Below are positions 6,803-13,800 of a stretch of 18,523 nucleotides of DNA, one piece after another. Position 1 is the stretch's first letter; every line of letters starts with the position of its first letter. The position numbers were made by a program, and so were the translations under genes. Source of the DNA: Oscillospiraceae bacterium (GTDB taxonomy: Bacteria > Bacillota_A > Clostridia > Oscillospirales > Oscillospiraceae); contig JAFQPT010000373.1 of NCBI GenBank assembly GCA_017411665.1, positions 1 to 18,523 of the forward strand. Reading direction: 5' to 3'. The notes under the pieces were generated by a model, which saw nothing but the letters and a program-made list of their open reading frames with translations, ran no database searches and had not been told where the DNA came from.

Positions 6803-8026
6803 ATGATGGAATACGGTCTTTTGGGACGCAAGCTGGGCCACAGCTTTTCTCCCCAGATTCATAAAATCATCGGTGGCTATGACTACGGCCTGTTTGAACG
6901 GGAACCCGAAACTCTGGCAGATTTCTTTGCCAACGGCACCTTCAAGGGCATTAATGTCACCATTCCCTATAAAAAGGATGTCATTCCCTACTGCCATACC
7001 CTGTCTCCTCAGGCAGCGGAAATCGGCAGTGTGAATACCATTCGCCGCATGCCCGACGGCACCTATTTCGGCGATAATACCGACTACTACGGCTTCATGT
7101 ACATGGTCAAAAACTCGGGCGTGTCCGTCGCAGGCAAGAAGTGTGTGCTGTTCGGTGACGGCGGCGTTGCACCCACTGTCCGCACTGCACTGCGTGATTT
7201 GGGTGCTGCAGAGGTAGTCACCGTGTCCCGCAGAGGGGAAAACAACTTCTCTAATCTGTACAGACACTATGACGCACCCATTCTCGTCAATGCCACACCT
7301 GTGGGCACCTACCCCAATAACGGGGTGTCCGTGACGGAATTGGCACCCTTTACCAAGCTGGAAGCGGCATATGACCTTGTCTATAACCCTGCGGTTACCG
7401 ATTTTTTGCGACAGGCAAAGGAGTTGGGCGCAGTGGCGGTCAACGGTCTGGGTATGCTGGTGGCACAGGCAAAGCGTGCGGTGGAAATCTTTCTGGATAC
7501 CGAGATTTCCGATGACGTAATCGAAACCGTCCGCAAGCAGATTGCGCTTCGAAATATGAACATTGCGCTGATTGGCATGGCGGGCAGCGGAAAGACCACC
7601 ACAGGCAAGGCGCTGGCAGAGCGTCTCGGACGTGAGTTTGTGGATACCGATGAGCTCATCAATCAGTTTGGCTGCAGACCCATCCCCGATATTATTAAAT
7701 ACGAAGGGGAAGAGGTGTTCCGCGGAATCGAAACCTATACCCTGTCGGAAATGGCAAAACGCAGCGGACTGGTCATCGCCACAGGCGGCGGCATCGTGAC
7801 CCGTCCCGAAAATCTGCCTCTGCTCCGTCAAAACAGTGTGACTGTTCTGCTCCACAGATCTGTGGAAGATCTGCCTGACCATGGCAGACCCCTTTCTCAG
7901 AAGTATGGGGTAAAGGCGCTGTATGAAAAGCGCAAGCCTTTGTATGAAGCCTTCGGCGAATACAAGGTAGAATGCACCGGTGTGGAAGAAACCGTGGACA
8001 AGATTCTGGAGGTGCTGGGACTGTGA
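6803..8026 (+). CDS. aroE: fused shikimate dehydrogenase - shikimate kinase (AroE-AroK)
   Basis: A single 407-aa polypeptide carries two consecutive-step enzymes. Residues 1-250 are shikimate dehydrogenase: GHSFSPQIH, NVTIPYKK with the catalytic Lys57, GSVNTI, GDNTDYYGF with the catalytic Asp94, the NADP-binding loop GDGGVAPTV in place of the common GxGGxxxA form, and NATPVGTYP. Residues 252-407 are shikimate kinase: Walker A GMAGSGKTT (258-266), DTDELI (281-286), FRGIE with Arg307, GGGIV (328-332) and GRPL with Arg362. No stop, frameshift or internal Shine-Dalgarno sequence separates the halves. I prefer ATG 6803, which has GAGGTG (6791-6796) six bases upstream, over a GTG at 6794. The fusion reduces dehydroshikimate to shikimate and then phosphorylates it for AroA. 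Confidence 0.93.
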   Translation: MMEYGLLGRKLGHSFSPQIHKIIGGYDYGLFEREPETLADFFANGTFKGINVTIPYKKDVIPYCHTLSPQAAEIGSVNTIRRMPDGTYFGDNTDYYGFMYMVKNSGVSVAGKKCVLFGDGGVAPTVRTALRDLGAAEVVTVSRRGENNFSNLYRHYDAPILVNATPVGTYPNNGVSVTELAPFTKLEAAYDLVYNPAVTDFLRQAKELGAVAVNGLGMLVAQAKRAVEIFLDTEISDDVIETVRKQIALRNMNIALIGMAGSGKTTTGKALAERLGREFVDTDELINQFGCRPIPDIIKYEGEEVFRGIETYTLSEMAKRSGLVIATGGGIVTRPENLPLLRQNSVTVLLHRSVEDLPDHGRPLSQKYGVKALYEKRKPLYEAFGEYKVECTGVEETVDKILEVLGL

Positions 8027-8457
8027 AGCTATTGGTCATCAATGGGCCCAACATCAACATGCTGGGCATTCGTGAGCCTGCCATTTACGGCAGAACGACC
8101 TATGAGGGGCTGTGCAATTATCTGGATGCGGTGGCCAAGGAGCTGGATGTGGACATGGAGCATTTCCAGTCCAACTACGAAGGGGACATCGTGACGAAAA
8201 TTCAGAAAGCCTATAAGGTGTATGACGGCATCGTCATCAATCCTGCGGCCTATACCCATACCTCCGTTGCGATTCTGGATGCGCTGAAGGCTGTGGGCAT
8301 TCCCGCGGTGGAAGTGCATATTTCCGACCCCATGGAGCGGGAAGAGTTCCGCCATATCTCCTATGCGGGGCTGTACTGCGAAAAGACCATTCGCGGCCAC
8401 GGAATCATAGGCTACGGTGAGGCGATGGAGTATTTGAAAGAGAAATACGGTTCATAA
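8023..8457 (+). CDS. aroQ: type II 3-dehydroquinate dehydratase (AroQ)
   Basis: It dehydrates 3-dehydroquinate to 3-dehydroshikimate, linking AroB to AroE. The 144-aa product matches the small dodecameric type II family: NGPNINMLGIRE with Arg17, the catalytic loop Tyr22 (YG), QSNYEG, INPAAYTHTS (72-81), EVHISDP with the catalytic His99, and REEFRH. The start is GTG 8023, overlapping the aroEK stop as GTGA, with GGAGGTG (8007-8013) nine bases upstream. The frame stays open further upstream (to 7972), but that stretch lies within aroK and has no family similarity. It completes the set of seven shikimate-pathway activities in the operon. Confidence 0.95.
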   Translation: MKLLVINGPNINMLGIREPAIYGRTTYEGLCNYLDAVAKELDVDMEHFQSNYEGDIVTKIQKAYKVYDGIVINPAAYTHTSVAILDALKAVGIPAVEVHISDPMEREEFRHISYAGLYCEKTIRGHGIIGYGEAMEYLKEKYGS

Positions 8458-8477
8458 AATAAGGAGAGAGTTTTTAA

Positions 8478-9281
8478 ATGAAATCATCCGGCGAATTGAA
8501 AAGAATTGCCAAAGATGCGCTGCAGAATAAGTGGAGCGTTGCGGCAATGGCTGCGCTGCTGGCAGCTTTGATGGGTGCTGCGACATTTTATGTCAGCGTG
8601 GTCGGTGAGGTCACCGTGGAAGCGCTGATGGAGGATATGGACTGGCTGAACACCTCGGCAGAGTATGACCTGCTGTTTGTGCTGGCACTGCTTTTGAGTG
8701 CTGCAGGCATATGGAAGCTGATTTGCGCGGTCATCGGCGGTGCCGTCAGACTGGGATACGGCTCGTTTAACCTGCGTTTGATTGACGGAGAGTCCGTAAC
8801 GGTCAAGGAGCTGTTCGGGAAATTCAACCTGCTCGGAAAGGGCTTTCTAATGAACCTGCTGATGGGCCTGTTTACTGCGCTGTGGTCTTTGCTGCTCTTC
8901 GTACCCGGTATTGTGAAGAGCTATGCGTACGCAATGACCCACTATATTCTGGTGGAAAACCCCGAGCTGTCGGCGCTGGATGCCATTTCCCATTCCGACA
9001 GTCTGATGACAGGTCACAAGGGGAAGCTGTTTTTGCTGGATTTGAGCTTTTTCGGCTGGTATCTGTTGGCGACGGTGCTTTTTGCCGTCTGGCTGTTTGC
9101 AATCATTTTCTCCCTGTATCTGGATCATTTCGGTTTGACACTTCTCGTCATTGTTTTGGGTGCATTGGGACTGACGGTTGGAGAAATATACCTGCATGCC
9201 TATTTTGAAGCGGCCCGCACCGCGTTTTATCGGGAGCTCAGTCCCGCAAAGCCCAAGGAAATTCCATTGATGTTTGAGTAA
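8478..9281 (+). CDS. DUF975 family integral membrane protein
   Basis: This 267-aa protein has about five hydrophobic segments (roughly residues 20-42, 64-90, 122-146, 184-213, 217-238). It carries the DUF975 hallmark stretch: LFVPGIVKSYAYAMTHYIL, then the AI-S-S-LM-G-K pattern (169-183), then LDLSFFGWYLL. The function of the family is unknown; it is common in Firmicutes as a polytopic membrane protein. AAGGAGAG (8461-8468) precedes the ATG by 9 bases. It begins only 20 bases after aroQ with no terminator between, so it is probably on the aro transcript. Its relation to aromatic synthesis is unclear, and I would not assume it is a transporter. Confidence 0.85.
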   Translation: MKSSGELKRIAKDALQNKWSVAAMAALLAALMGAATFYVSVVGEVTVEALMEDMDWLNTSAEYDLLFVLALLLSAAGIWKLICAVIGGAVRLGYGSFNLRLIDGESVTVKELFGKFNLLGKGFLMNLLMGLFTALWSLLLFVPGIVKSYAYAMTHYILVENPELSALDAISHSDSLMTGHKGKLFLLDLSFFGWYLLATVLFAVWLFAIIFSLYLDHFGLTLLVIVLGALGLTVGEIYLHAYFEAARTAFYRELSPAKPKEIPLMFE

Positions 9282-9299
9282 TTTGAAAGGAGCCGCATC

Positions 9300-10079
9300 A
9301 TGACTGTCATCAAAGAAGAACTGTATCGCAACCATATGAAGCTGACGGAATTTGTTGTACCCGAAGATGTGGTTGCCATTGAAGAAGAGGCCTTCCGCAA
9401 CTGCGTGAAGCTGGAAAAGGTGATTTTGCCCGAAGGGCTGGCTTCTGTTGGGGAAGAAGCCTTCCGTGACTGTGTTTCCCTGCGGGAAATCCGCATTCCT
9501 GACAGCGTAGAGGTCATCCAGGAGGAGGCCTTCCGTGACTGCAAGGCGCTGCGTGAAGTGAAGCTGGGATATATGCTGGAGGAAATTGGCGAAGAGGCCT
9601 TCCGCGGCTGCCGTAATCTCCGTGAAATCATTCTGCCCGACCGCGTGGAAGAAATCGGCGACGAAGCCTTCCGCGGCTGTGTATCCATGATTGCGGCGGA
9701 AATCCCCGCATCTGTGGAGGAAATCGGGGACTATGCCTTTATGGACTGCCCCAAGCTGACCATTTATACGGTTGGCGGCAGTGTGGCGGCGGTGTATGCC
9801 CAGAAGCTGGGGATCCCCGTGAAGCCTGTCAGCGGCAGCGAGCAGCTGAAGGATAAGCACATCGTGCTCAGCGGCCTGCGCGGTCATCAGAGAGAGCAGG
9901 TCATGGAAGTGCTGGAAGCAGCAGGCGGCATCTTCAAAGAAGAGGTCTGCGGCAATACGGCCTATCTCATTTATGACCCCGAAGATGGTACCGATACCAA
10001 GAAATACGAAGAGGCTCTGGACTATCAGCAGAAGGCCACAGGCATCCTGCTCATGGACTACAGAGAGCTGATTGAATAA
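9300..10079 (+). CDS. BspA-type leucine-rich-repeat protein with C-terminal BRCT-like domain
   Basis: Residues 14-155 form six LRR_5 (BspA/TpLRR) repeats of about 23 residues, each centred on an I/V-EEAFR-C motif (for example GEEAFRDC). Most BspA-type proteins are secreted, but this one has no signal peptide and no membrane segment, so it should be cytoplasmic. Residues 184-259 resemble a BRCT domain of the DNA-ligase/NAD-binding kind: KHIVLSGLRG, then a helix ending EAAGGIFKEEV, then TAYLIYD, and a final helix after KATGILLMDYRELIE. BRCT domains bind DNA ends or phosphopeptides in known proteins. The role here is unknown. GAAAGGAG (9285-9292) precedes the ATG, 18 bases after the DUF975 gene, and a strong terminator follows immediately. 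Confidence 0.85.
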   Translation: MTVIKEELYRNHMKLTEFVVPEDVVAIEEEAFRNCVKLEKVILPEGLASVGEEAFRDCVSLREIRIPDSVEVIQEEAFRDCKALREVKLGYMLEEIGEEAFRGCRNLREIILPDRVEEIGDEAFRGCVSMIAAEIPASVEEIGDYAFMDCPKLTIYTVGGSVAAVYAQKLGIPVKPVSGSEQLKDKHIVLSGLRGHQREQVMEVLEAAGGIFKEEVCGNTAYLIYDPEDGTDTKKYEEALDYQQKATGILLMDYRELIE

Positions 10080-10109
10080 AAAAGGCTCCCTCATCAGAGG
10101 GAGCCTTTT
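10078..10109 (+). terminator. terminator at the end of the aro operon transcript
   Basis: GGCTCCCTC (10084-10092) and GAGGGAGCC (10097-10105) form a perfect 9-bp stem with the tetraloop ATCA. It is flanked by A-rich sequence on the left and TTTT on the right, and it begins at the stop codon of the LRR-BRCT gene. It is the first intrinsic terminator after the attenuator, so it likely ends a transcript of about 9.8 kb. Confidence 0.92.
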
Positions 10110-10130
10110 CTGTCTGTCGACACCGTTTTC

Positions 10131-10159
10131 TTGCGTAAACGGGTTTGGGATGATACAAT
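10131..10159 (+). promoter_or_regulatory. promoter of the PIG-L lipoprotein gene (extended -10)
   Basis: A -10 TACAAT (10154-10159) is preceded by TG at 10151-10152, the extended -10 form, and by a weak -35 TTGCGT (10131-10136) at a 17-bp spacing. It lies between the operon terminator and the Shine-Dalgarno sequence TGGAGGA (10178-10184), so the next gene probably has its own transcription unit. Confidence 0.65.
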
Positions 10160-10190
10160 ACACCTAACATTTCACGATGGAGGACAAGCA

Positions 10191-11375
10191 GTGAACAAGT
10201 GCATGAAAAACAGAATAACGGTTTTCCTTGTGCTGCTGTGCCTGCTGCTGTGCGGCTGTAAAGGGCTTGCGGGGACACAGACCTCCCCTGCGCCCGACGT
10301 TACTGCCACACCCGAGCCCACACCCGTACCTCTCAACGAGCCGCTGCAGCTGAATCTGCCTTCCGAGCTCACCGACGGGGACGCAGCTACATGGGTGGGC
10401 GGTTATATGGTGCTCCATAACGAGGAACGCAAAATCGGCAGCATTTATCTGGAGTGGGACAAGATTCCCGACCGGTGGACACTGACGGCTGACGGCAAAG
10501 AGGTCGTTGTGGAACAGGATGGGTACCTCCATCAGTATGTGGTGTTGGATGAGCCTGCGACCGAAGTGACCTTCACAGCGGATGTGCCCCTTTGCGATGT
10601 CTTCGCCTTTGAAAAAGGCGCGGATTTGCCCGACTGGGTGCAGGTCTGGCAGCCGACTTTAGAGCATGCGGACCTGTTGCTGCTGCCTACTCACGCCGAC
10701 GACGAGCATGTGTTTTTCGGCGGCATGATGCCCTATTATGCAGGCGAGCGAGGCTACAAGGTACAGGTCGTGTATTTGACACACCACTGGAAGCAGCTGT
10801 ACCGTCCGCACGAGCTGCTGGACGGGCTTTGGACTGCGGGGATTCGCAATTATCCCGTCATTGGCCCATTTGAGGATAGATGGGCGGACTCTCTGAAGGA
10901 AGCGGAGGCGATGTACAGCCGTTACAATGCGGCAGCGTTCCTCACAGAGCAGCTGCGTCGGTTTAAGCCCTCCGTGGTCATCGGGCATGACCTGCAAGGA
11001 GAGTACGGCCACGGTATGCATGTGCTCAATGCGGTGTCTTTGACAGATGCAATTCTTGCGGCTACGGATGCCAGCTGCTTCCCCGATTCCGCTGCGGTTT
11101 ACGGCACATGGAATACGCCGAAGCTGTATCTGCATCTGTATCCCGAAAATGAGATTATCATGGACTGGTCTGTGCCGCTCAATGCATTTGGGGGCAAAAC
11201 CGCTATGGATGTGGCAAGGGAAGCCTTTGCCCATCACGTGACTCAGCAGGGCTTCTTCTATGTGTACGGAGAAGGAGATGCTTGGGACAGCCGCCGCTTC
11301 GGCCTGTATCGCTCCACTGTGGGAGAAGATGTGGTCGGCGGAGATGTATTTGAACATATTACGAGCTTTTATTAA
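10191..11375 (+). CDS. lipoprotein with PIG-L/LmbE-type deacetylase domain
   Basis: The 394-aa protein begins with a lipoprotein signal (basic MNKCMKNR, hydrophobic core, lipobox LLCGC with Cys23 as the likely lipidated residue). A Thr/Pro-rich linker (30-48) follows, then an about 90-residue beta-rich region resembling a discoidin-like domain (about 55-145), then a PIG-L/LmbE domain. The catalytic motif is HADDE (168-172), a variant of the usual HPDDE; the second zinc site is probably GHDLQGEYGHGMH (265-277), with three His. The family are zinc-dependent N-deacetylases of GlcNAc-type sugars, so action on cell-wall or host glycans is plausible but unproven. The start is GTG 10191, which has TGGAGGA seven bases upstream; ATG 10203 is too far from it. 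Its stop lies within the shared palindromic terminator with spoVT. Confidence 0.88.
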   Translation: MNKCMKNRITVFLVLLCLLLCGCKGLAGTQTSPAPDVTATPEPTPVPLNEPLQLNLPSELTDGDAATWVGGYMVLHNEERKIGSIYLEWDKIPDRWTLTADGKEVVVEQDGYLHQYVVLDEPATEVTFTADVPLCDVFAFEKGADLPDWVQVWQPTLEHADLLLLPTHADDEHVFFGGMMPYYAGERGYKVQVVYLTHHWKQLYRPHELLDGLWTAGIRNYPVIGPFEDRWADSLKEAEAMYSRYNAAAFLTEQLRRFKPSVVIGHDLQGEYGHGMHVLNAVSLTDAILAATDASCFPDSAAVYGTWNTPKLYLHLYPENEIIMDWSVPLNAFGGKTAMDVAREAFAHHVTQQGFFYVYGEGDAWDSRRFGLYRSTVGEDVVGGDVFEHITSFY

Positions 11376-11410
11376 AAATAGGCGATGAGTACTCATCGCC
11401 TATTTTTAAT
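11371..11410. terminator. bidirectional terminator, perfect 40-bp palindrome
   Basis: Bases 11371-11390 are the exact reverse complement of 11391-11410. The core GGCGATGAGTACTCATCGCC is flanked by A-rich and T-rich arms, so it works as an intrinsic terminator in both directions. The TAA of the lipoprotein gene (11373-11375) and the TAA of spoVT on the other strand (11406-11408) sit at mirror-image positions inside the arms. The two convergent genes are thus separated by only 30 bases. Confidence 0.93.
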
Positions 11411-11948
11411 TTTCCATATGCTTACCCAAAAACAGGGCGACGGTCTGTGCCAGCTTCTTTTCCACATCGGATGTGCTGTGCTGCTGCGCGTTTCCCAGAA
11501 ACAGCACTCCGCCCAGTACATCTCCTTCCGACAGGATGGGAGCTGCGATTTCCACCCGAAACTCGCTGTCTGTGCCGATGGGCATCAGCCCCATGGAGTC
11601 CAAAGGTGCGTGATACAGAGTGCGGGCGTTGAGGGTCTGCTCCAGCTCCTTGCTGATGGGCTTTTCCGCAATGGAACGGAAGCCGCTGCCTGCGGCTGTG
11701 ATGATGGCGTCTCTGTCGCAGATGGCGGTGAGATGGCCGGTGGTTTTGTTGAGTGCGTGGCAGATCTGCCCTGCGAAATCCCCCAGCTCACCCATGGGGG
11801 AGTACTTTTTGAAGATGACCGCTCCATCACGGTCAGTAAAGATTTCCAGCGGGTCGCTTTCCTTAATGTGAAGGGTGCGGCGAATCTCCTTGGGAATGAC
11901 CACTCTCCCGAGGTCGTCAATTCTGCGCACAATACCTGTTGCTTTCAT
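11406..11948 (-). CDS. spoVT: stage V sporulation protein T (SpoVT), AbrB-type regulator
   Basis: SpoVT is a DNA-binding regulator made in the forespore that adjusts sigma-G-dependent genes in Bacillus and Clostridia. The 180-aa length is close to the usual 178. Residues 1-50 are the AbrB/SpoVT swapped-hairpin DNA-binding domain (MKATGIVRRIDDLGRVVIPK, then EIRRTLHI, then DPLEIF). Residues 56-178 are the GAF-like ligand domain (ending in VLGGVLFLG and KLAQTVALFLGKHME). The start is ATG 11948, with AAAGGAG (11959-11965) ten bases upstream on the minus strand. The frame is open well beyond this, but the upstream translation shows no family similarity. It converges with the lipoprotein gene and diverges from the diguanylate cyclase gene. 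Its presence argues for a spore-forming organism. Confidence 0.95.
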   Translation of the reverse strand: MKATGIVRRIDDLGRVVIPKEIRRTLHIKESDPLEIFTDRDGAVIFKKYSPMGELGDFAGQICHALNKTTGHLTAICDRDAIITAAGSGFRSIAEKPISKELEQTLNARTLYHAPLDSMGLMPIGTDSEFRVEIAAPILSEGDVLGGVLFLGNAQQHSTSDVEKKLAQTVALFLGKHMEN

Positions 11949-11986
11949 ATATCCATTTCTCCTTTGTGTCACTTGGTGTTCCGCAT

Positions 11987-12015
11987 TAGTATCACTCACT
12001 TTTTTGAAATTATGA
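11987..12015 (-). promoter_or_regulatory. possible sigma-G-type promoter of spoVT
   Basis: Read on the minus strand, CTCATA (its last five bases at 12011-12015) and GATACTA (11987-11993) are separated by 17 nt. They resemble the forespore sigma-G elements TGCATA and CATACTA (about 4 of 6 and 6 of 7 positions). The position, about 30 bases before the ribosome binding site, fits. Known spoVT genes are sigma-G dependent, so the match is reasonable but short. Confidence 0.4.
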
Positions 12016-12056
12016 GCAGATTTCCCTGTTTGTTTTGACAGAAAAATCACTTGAAT

Positions 12057-12068
12057 ATTGTATACAAT
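12057..12068. promoter_or_regulatory. ATTGTATACAAT palindrome in the divergent spoVT / cyclase promoter region
   Basis: This perfect 12-bp palindrome lies in the AT-rich 183-bp gap between two divergent genes (11949-12131). It resembles dyads bound by FadR-subfamily GntR regulators (GT-N-AC type). A TTGACA (12035-12040) lies just upstream on the plus strand, but no -10 at 16-18 bp spacing is obvious, so the cyclase promoter itself is not assigned. The palindrome may be an operator, or a coincidence of a TACAAT-like -10 on both strands. Confidence 0.3.
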
Positions 12069-12131
12069 TGGAAAATTTTGTGATATTGTAAGCGATAGAA
12101 AATTTGATTTCATCGGAATGGAGGTGTTTTC

Positions 12132-13733
12132 GTGAGACCGTTTTCCCGCATTCGCATGACTGCTTCCGCTCTCTTTGGCGCGGTGGCGGTGTTGTTCTTC
12201 GTTTTCTTTATTTATATGGGTCTGACCGAGAACATTTCCGTTTATTCCGGCAGACACGCCCATGATTTCCACGCAATCACGGATTACACGGTGGAGTATG
12301 TGGAGGATTCCGCTGCGCCTGCAGGTGTTCGGACGGTGTACACATGGGAAATGCACGATGTGGCAAACAGCGAAAGCTGTCTGTGTTTCTATCTGGTGCA
12401 CCATTTTGCCAAGGTCTACATTGACGGTGAGCTGATTCACAGTCTCACTGCCCGCGAAACCAATCGTATGGGGGGTACTGTCAGCAGCAACTGGGTCACT
12501 GTGCCTGTACACGAGGAGGACAACGGGAAGCAACTTCAACTGGTGCTGACACCGCTGTTTGCCGAAATGGTAGACTTTGAGCCGGAATTTTTGCTGGGCT
12601 CTCATTTCACCATCGTCTTTGATCAGCTGCGGCAGGATCTTCCTCAGCTGTTTATCTCCATGCTGTGCATCATTCTGGGTGTGCTGATTATTATTGTGCA
12701 GATGTATTTTAATATCCGCACCCATGCCCGCAGTGTGGATATGATTTATCTGGGCAGCTTTGCAAATCTTCTGGGCTTATGGAGACTGACAGACCTAAAG
12801 TCTGCGCCCATTATCTTCTCGTCCAATCCCATGGTGCTGGGGTATATCAGTATCGGCTGCCTGTTTTTGTGCAGTGTGGTACTGTTGCTATATGCAAGCA
12901 CCCTGTTTTCCGAAAAGAAGGCGACGCCGCTTCTGGTTTTCTCTATGGCAGGCTCGGCTGTCTCTCTGGTGGTTTTGCTGATCCAGATACTGGGGATTTT
13001 AGATTTCAAGCAGATGCTGCCTATCAGCCACGGGATGCTGATTGTGACCATTGTCAGTGTGCCTGCGGTGACGATGATTTATCGTCATACCGACCACGGA
13101 CGCCATATCAGCAGTGACTGGTTCTACTTTTTGATTCTGGCTGCAGGGATGCTTCTGGACTTGCTGCAGTATTATATTCACGGCAGCTCCGCTCATGTGG
13201 TTTTCACGGTTGTGGGATTTTTGCTGTACACATTGATTGTGTTCGTAACCAATATTCTGGATACGACCCACAAAGCCTATGTGGATGCCCCCACAGGGCT
13301 TGTCAATCGCGCACACTGGGACGAGCTGATGCATGACGATCGTCTGGAAGCGGAGTTTGTGGGGATGATCATGATGGATTTGAACGGCCTCAAGAAGGTC
13401 AACGACACCTACGGTCACGCGAAGGGAGACTTGATGATTCGTCGGTTTTCCGCGCTTTTGCTGGATACTTTCCCCTCCAGCAGCCACATCTGCCGTTGGG
13501 GCGGCGATGAGTTTGCGGTGATGATGGTGGGCTCTGCGGCCAAAAAACTGGAGCAGTATGTTGCGGCGCTGCGGCAGACAGTGGATGCCTACAATGCCGA
13601 AACAGAGGACTTGCCCATTTCCTACGCTCTCGGATATGCTTTTTCCACGGAGTTTGAGGGCATCGGCAATTTGGAATTGCTGACAAAAGCAGACGAGCGC
13701 ATGTATCAAGATAAAAAATCTGCTCGCAGATAA
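12132..13733 (+). CDS. membrane-bound diguanylate cyclase with extracytoplasmic sensor and multi-TM region
   Basis: The GGDEF domain makes cyclic di-GMP from two GTP. The 533-aa protein has an N-terminal membrane anchor (about 10-30) and an extracytoplasmic beta-rich region (35-165). About seven hydrophobic segments between 170 and 375 follow, an arrangement like 7TMR-DISM sensors. The cytosolic GGDEF domain (about 385-530) has APTGLVNR, MMDLNGLKKVNDTYGHAKGD with Asp416, and an intact active-site loop RWGGDEF (457-461). The inhibitory I-site RxxD is absent: the corresponding residues 448-451 are Pro-Ser-Ser-Ser. No EAL domain is present. The GTG start has GGAGGTG (12120-12126) five bases upstream. 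The ligand of the sensor region is unknown. Confidence 0.9.
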   Translation: MRPFSRIRMTASALFGAVAVLFFVFFIYMGLTENISVYSGRHAHDFHAITDYTVEYVEDSAAPAGVRTVYTWEMHDVANSESCLCFYLVHHFAKVYIDGELIHSLTARETNRMGGTVSSNWVTVPVHEEDNGKQLQLVLTPLFAEMVDFEPEFLLGSHFTIVFDQLRQDLPQLFISMLCIILGVLIIIVQMYFNIRTHARSVDMIYLGSFANLLGLWRLTDLKSAPIIFSSNPMVLGYISIGCLFLCSVVLLLYASTLFSEKKATPLLVFSMAGSAVSLVVLLIQILGILDFKQMLPISHGMLIVTIVSVPAVTMIYRHTDHGRHISSDWFYFLILAAGMLLDLLQYYIHGSSAHVVFTVVGFLLYTLIVFVTNILDTTHKAYVDAPTGLVNRAHWDELMHDDRLEAEFVGMIMMDLNGLKKVNDTYGHAKGDLMIRRFSALLLDTFPSSSHICRWGGDEFAVMMVGSAAKKLEQYVAALRQTVDAYNAETEDLPISYALGYAFSTEFEGIGNLELLTKADERMYQDKKSARR

Positions 13734-13738
13734 TAAAA

Positions 13739-13772
13739 AGCACCGCCAACGGCGGTGCTCTTTGTTTTTTTG
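13739..13772 (+). terminator. terminator of the diguanylate cyclase gene
   Basis: AGCACCGCC (13739-13747) and GGCGGTGCT (13751-13759) form a perfect 9-bp stem closed by a 3-nt loop. A T-rich tract follows (CTTTGTTTTTTT), six bases after the stop codon. It is oriented for the plus-strand gene. Confidence 0.92.
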
Positions 13773-13800
13773 TCGATGCTTATATGGTAGCTGCGTTATA

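Noticed and set aside
4720..6831. A 703-codon open frame on the minus strand across aroC and pheA
   Set aside because: The plus-strand frames encode full-length chorismate synthase and P-protein with all motifs; the antisense translation is Cys/His/Gln-rich with no recognisable domain.
7972..8022. An earlier aroQ start inside aroK
   Set aside because: The extra residues are the aroK C-terminus read in another frame. GTG 8023 has a strong Shine-Dalgarno sequence and starts at the conserved KLLVINGPN.
11949..12725. Extension of the spoVT frame upstream to 12725 on the minus strand
   Set aside because: SpoVT begins at its conserved MKATGIVRRIDDLGR with a good ribosome binding site. The extension overlaps the diguanylate cyclase gene and has no family similarity.
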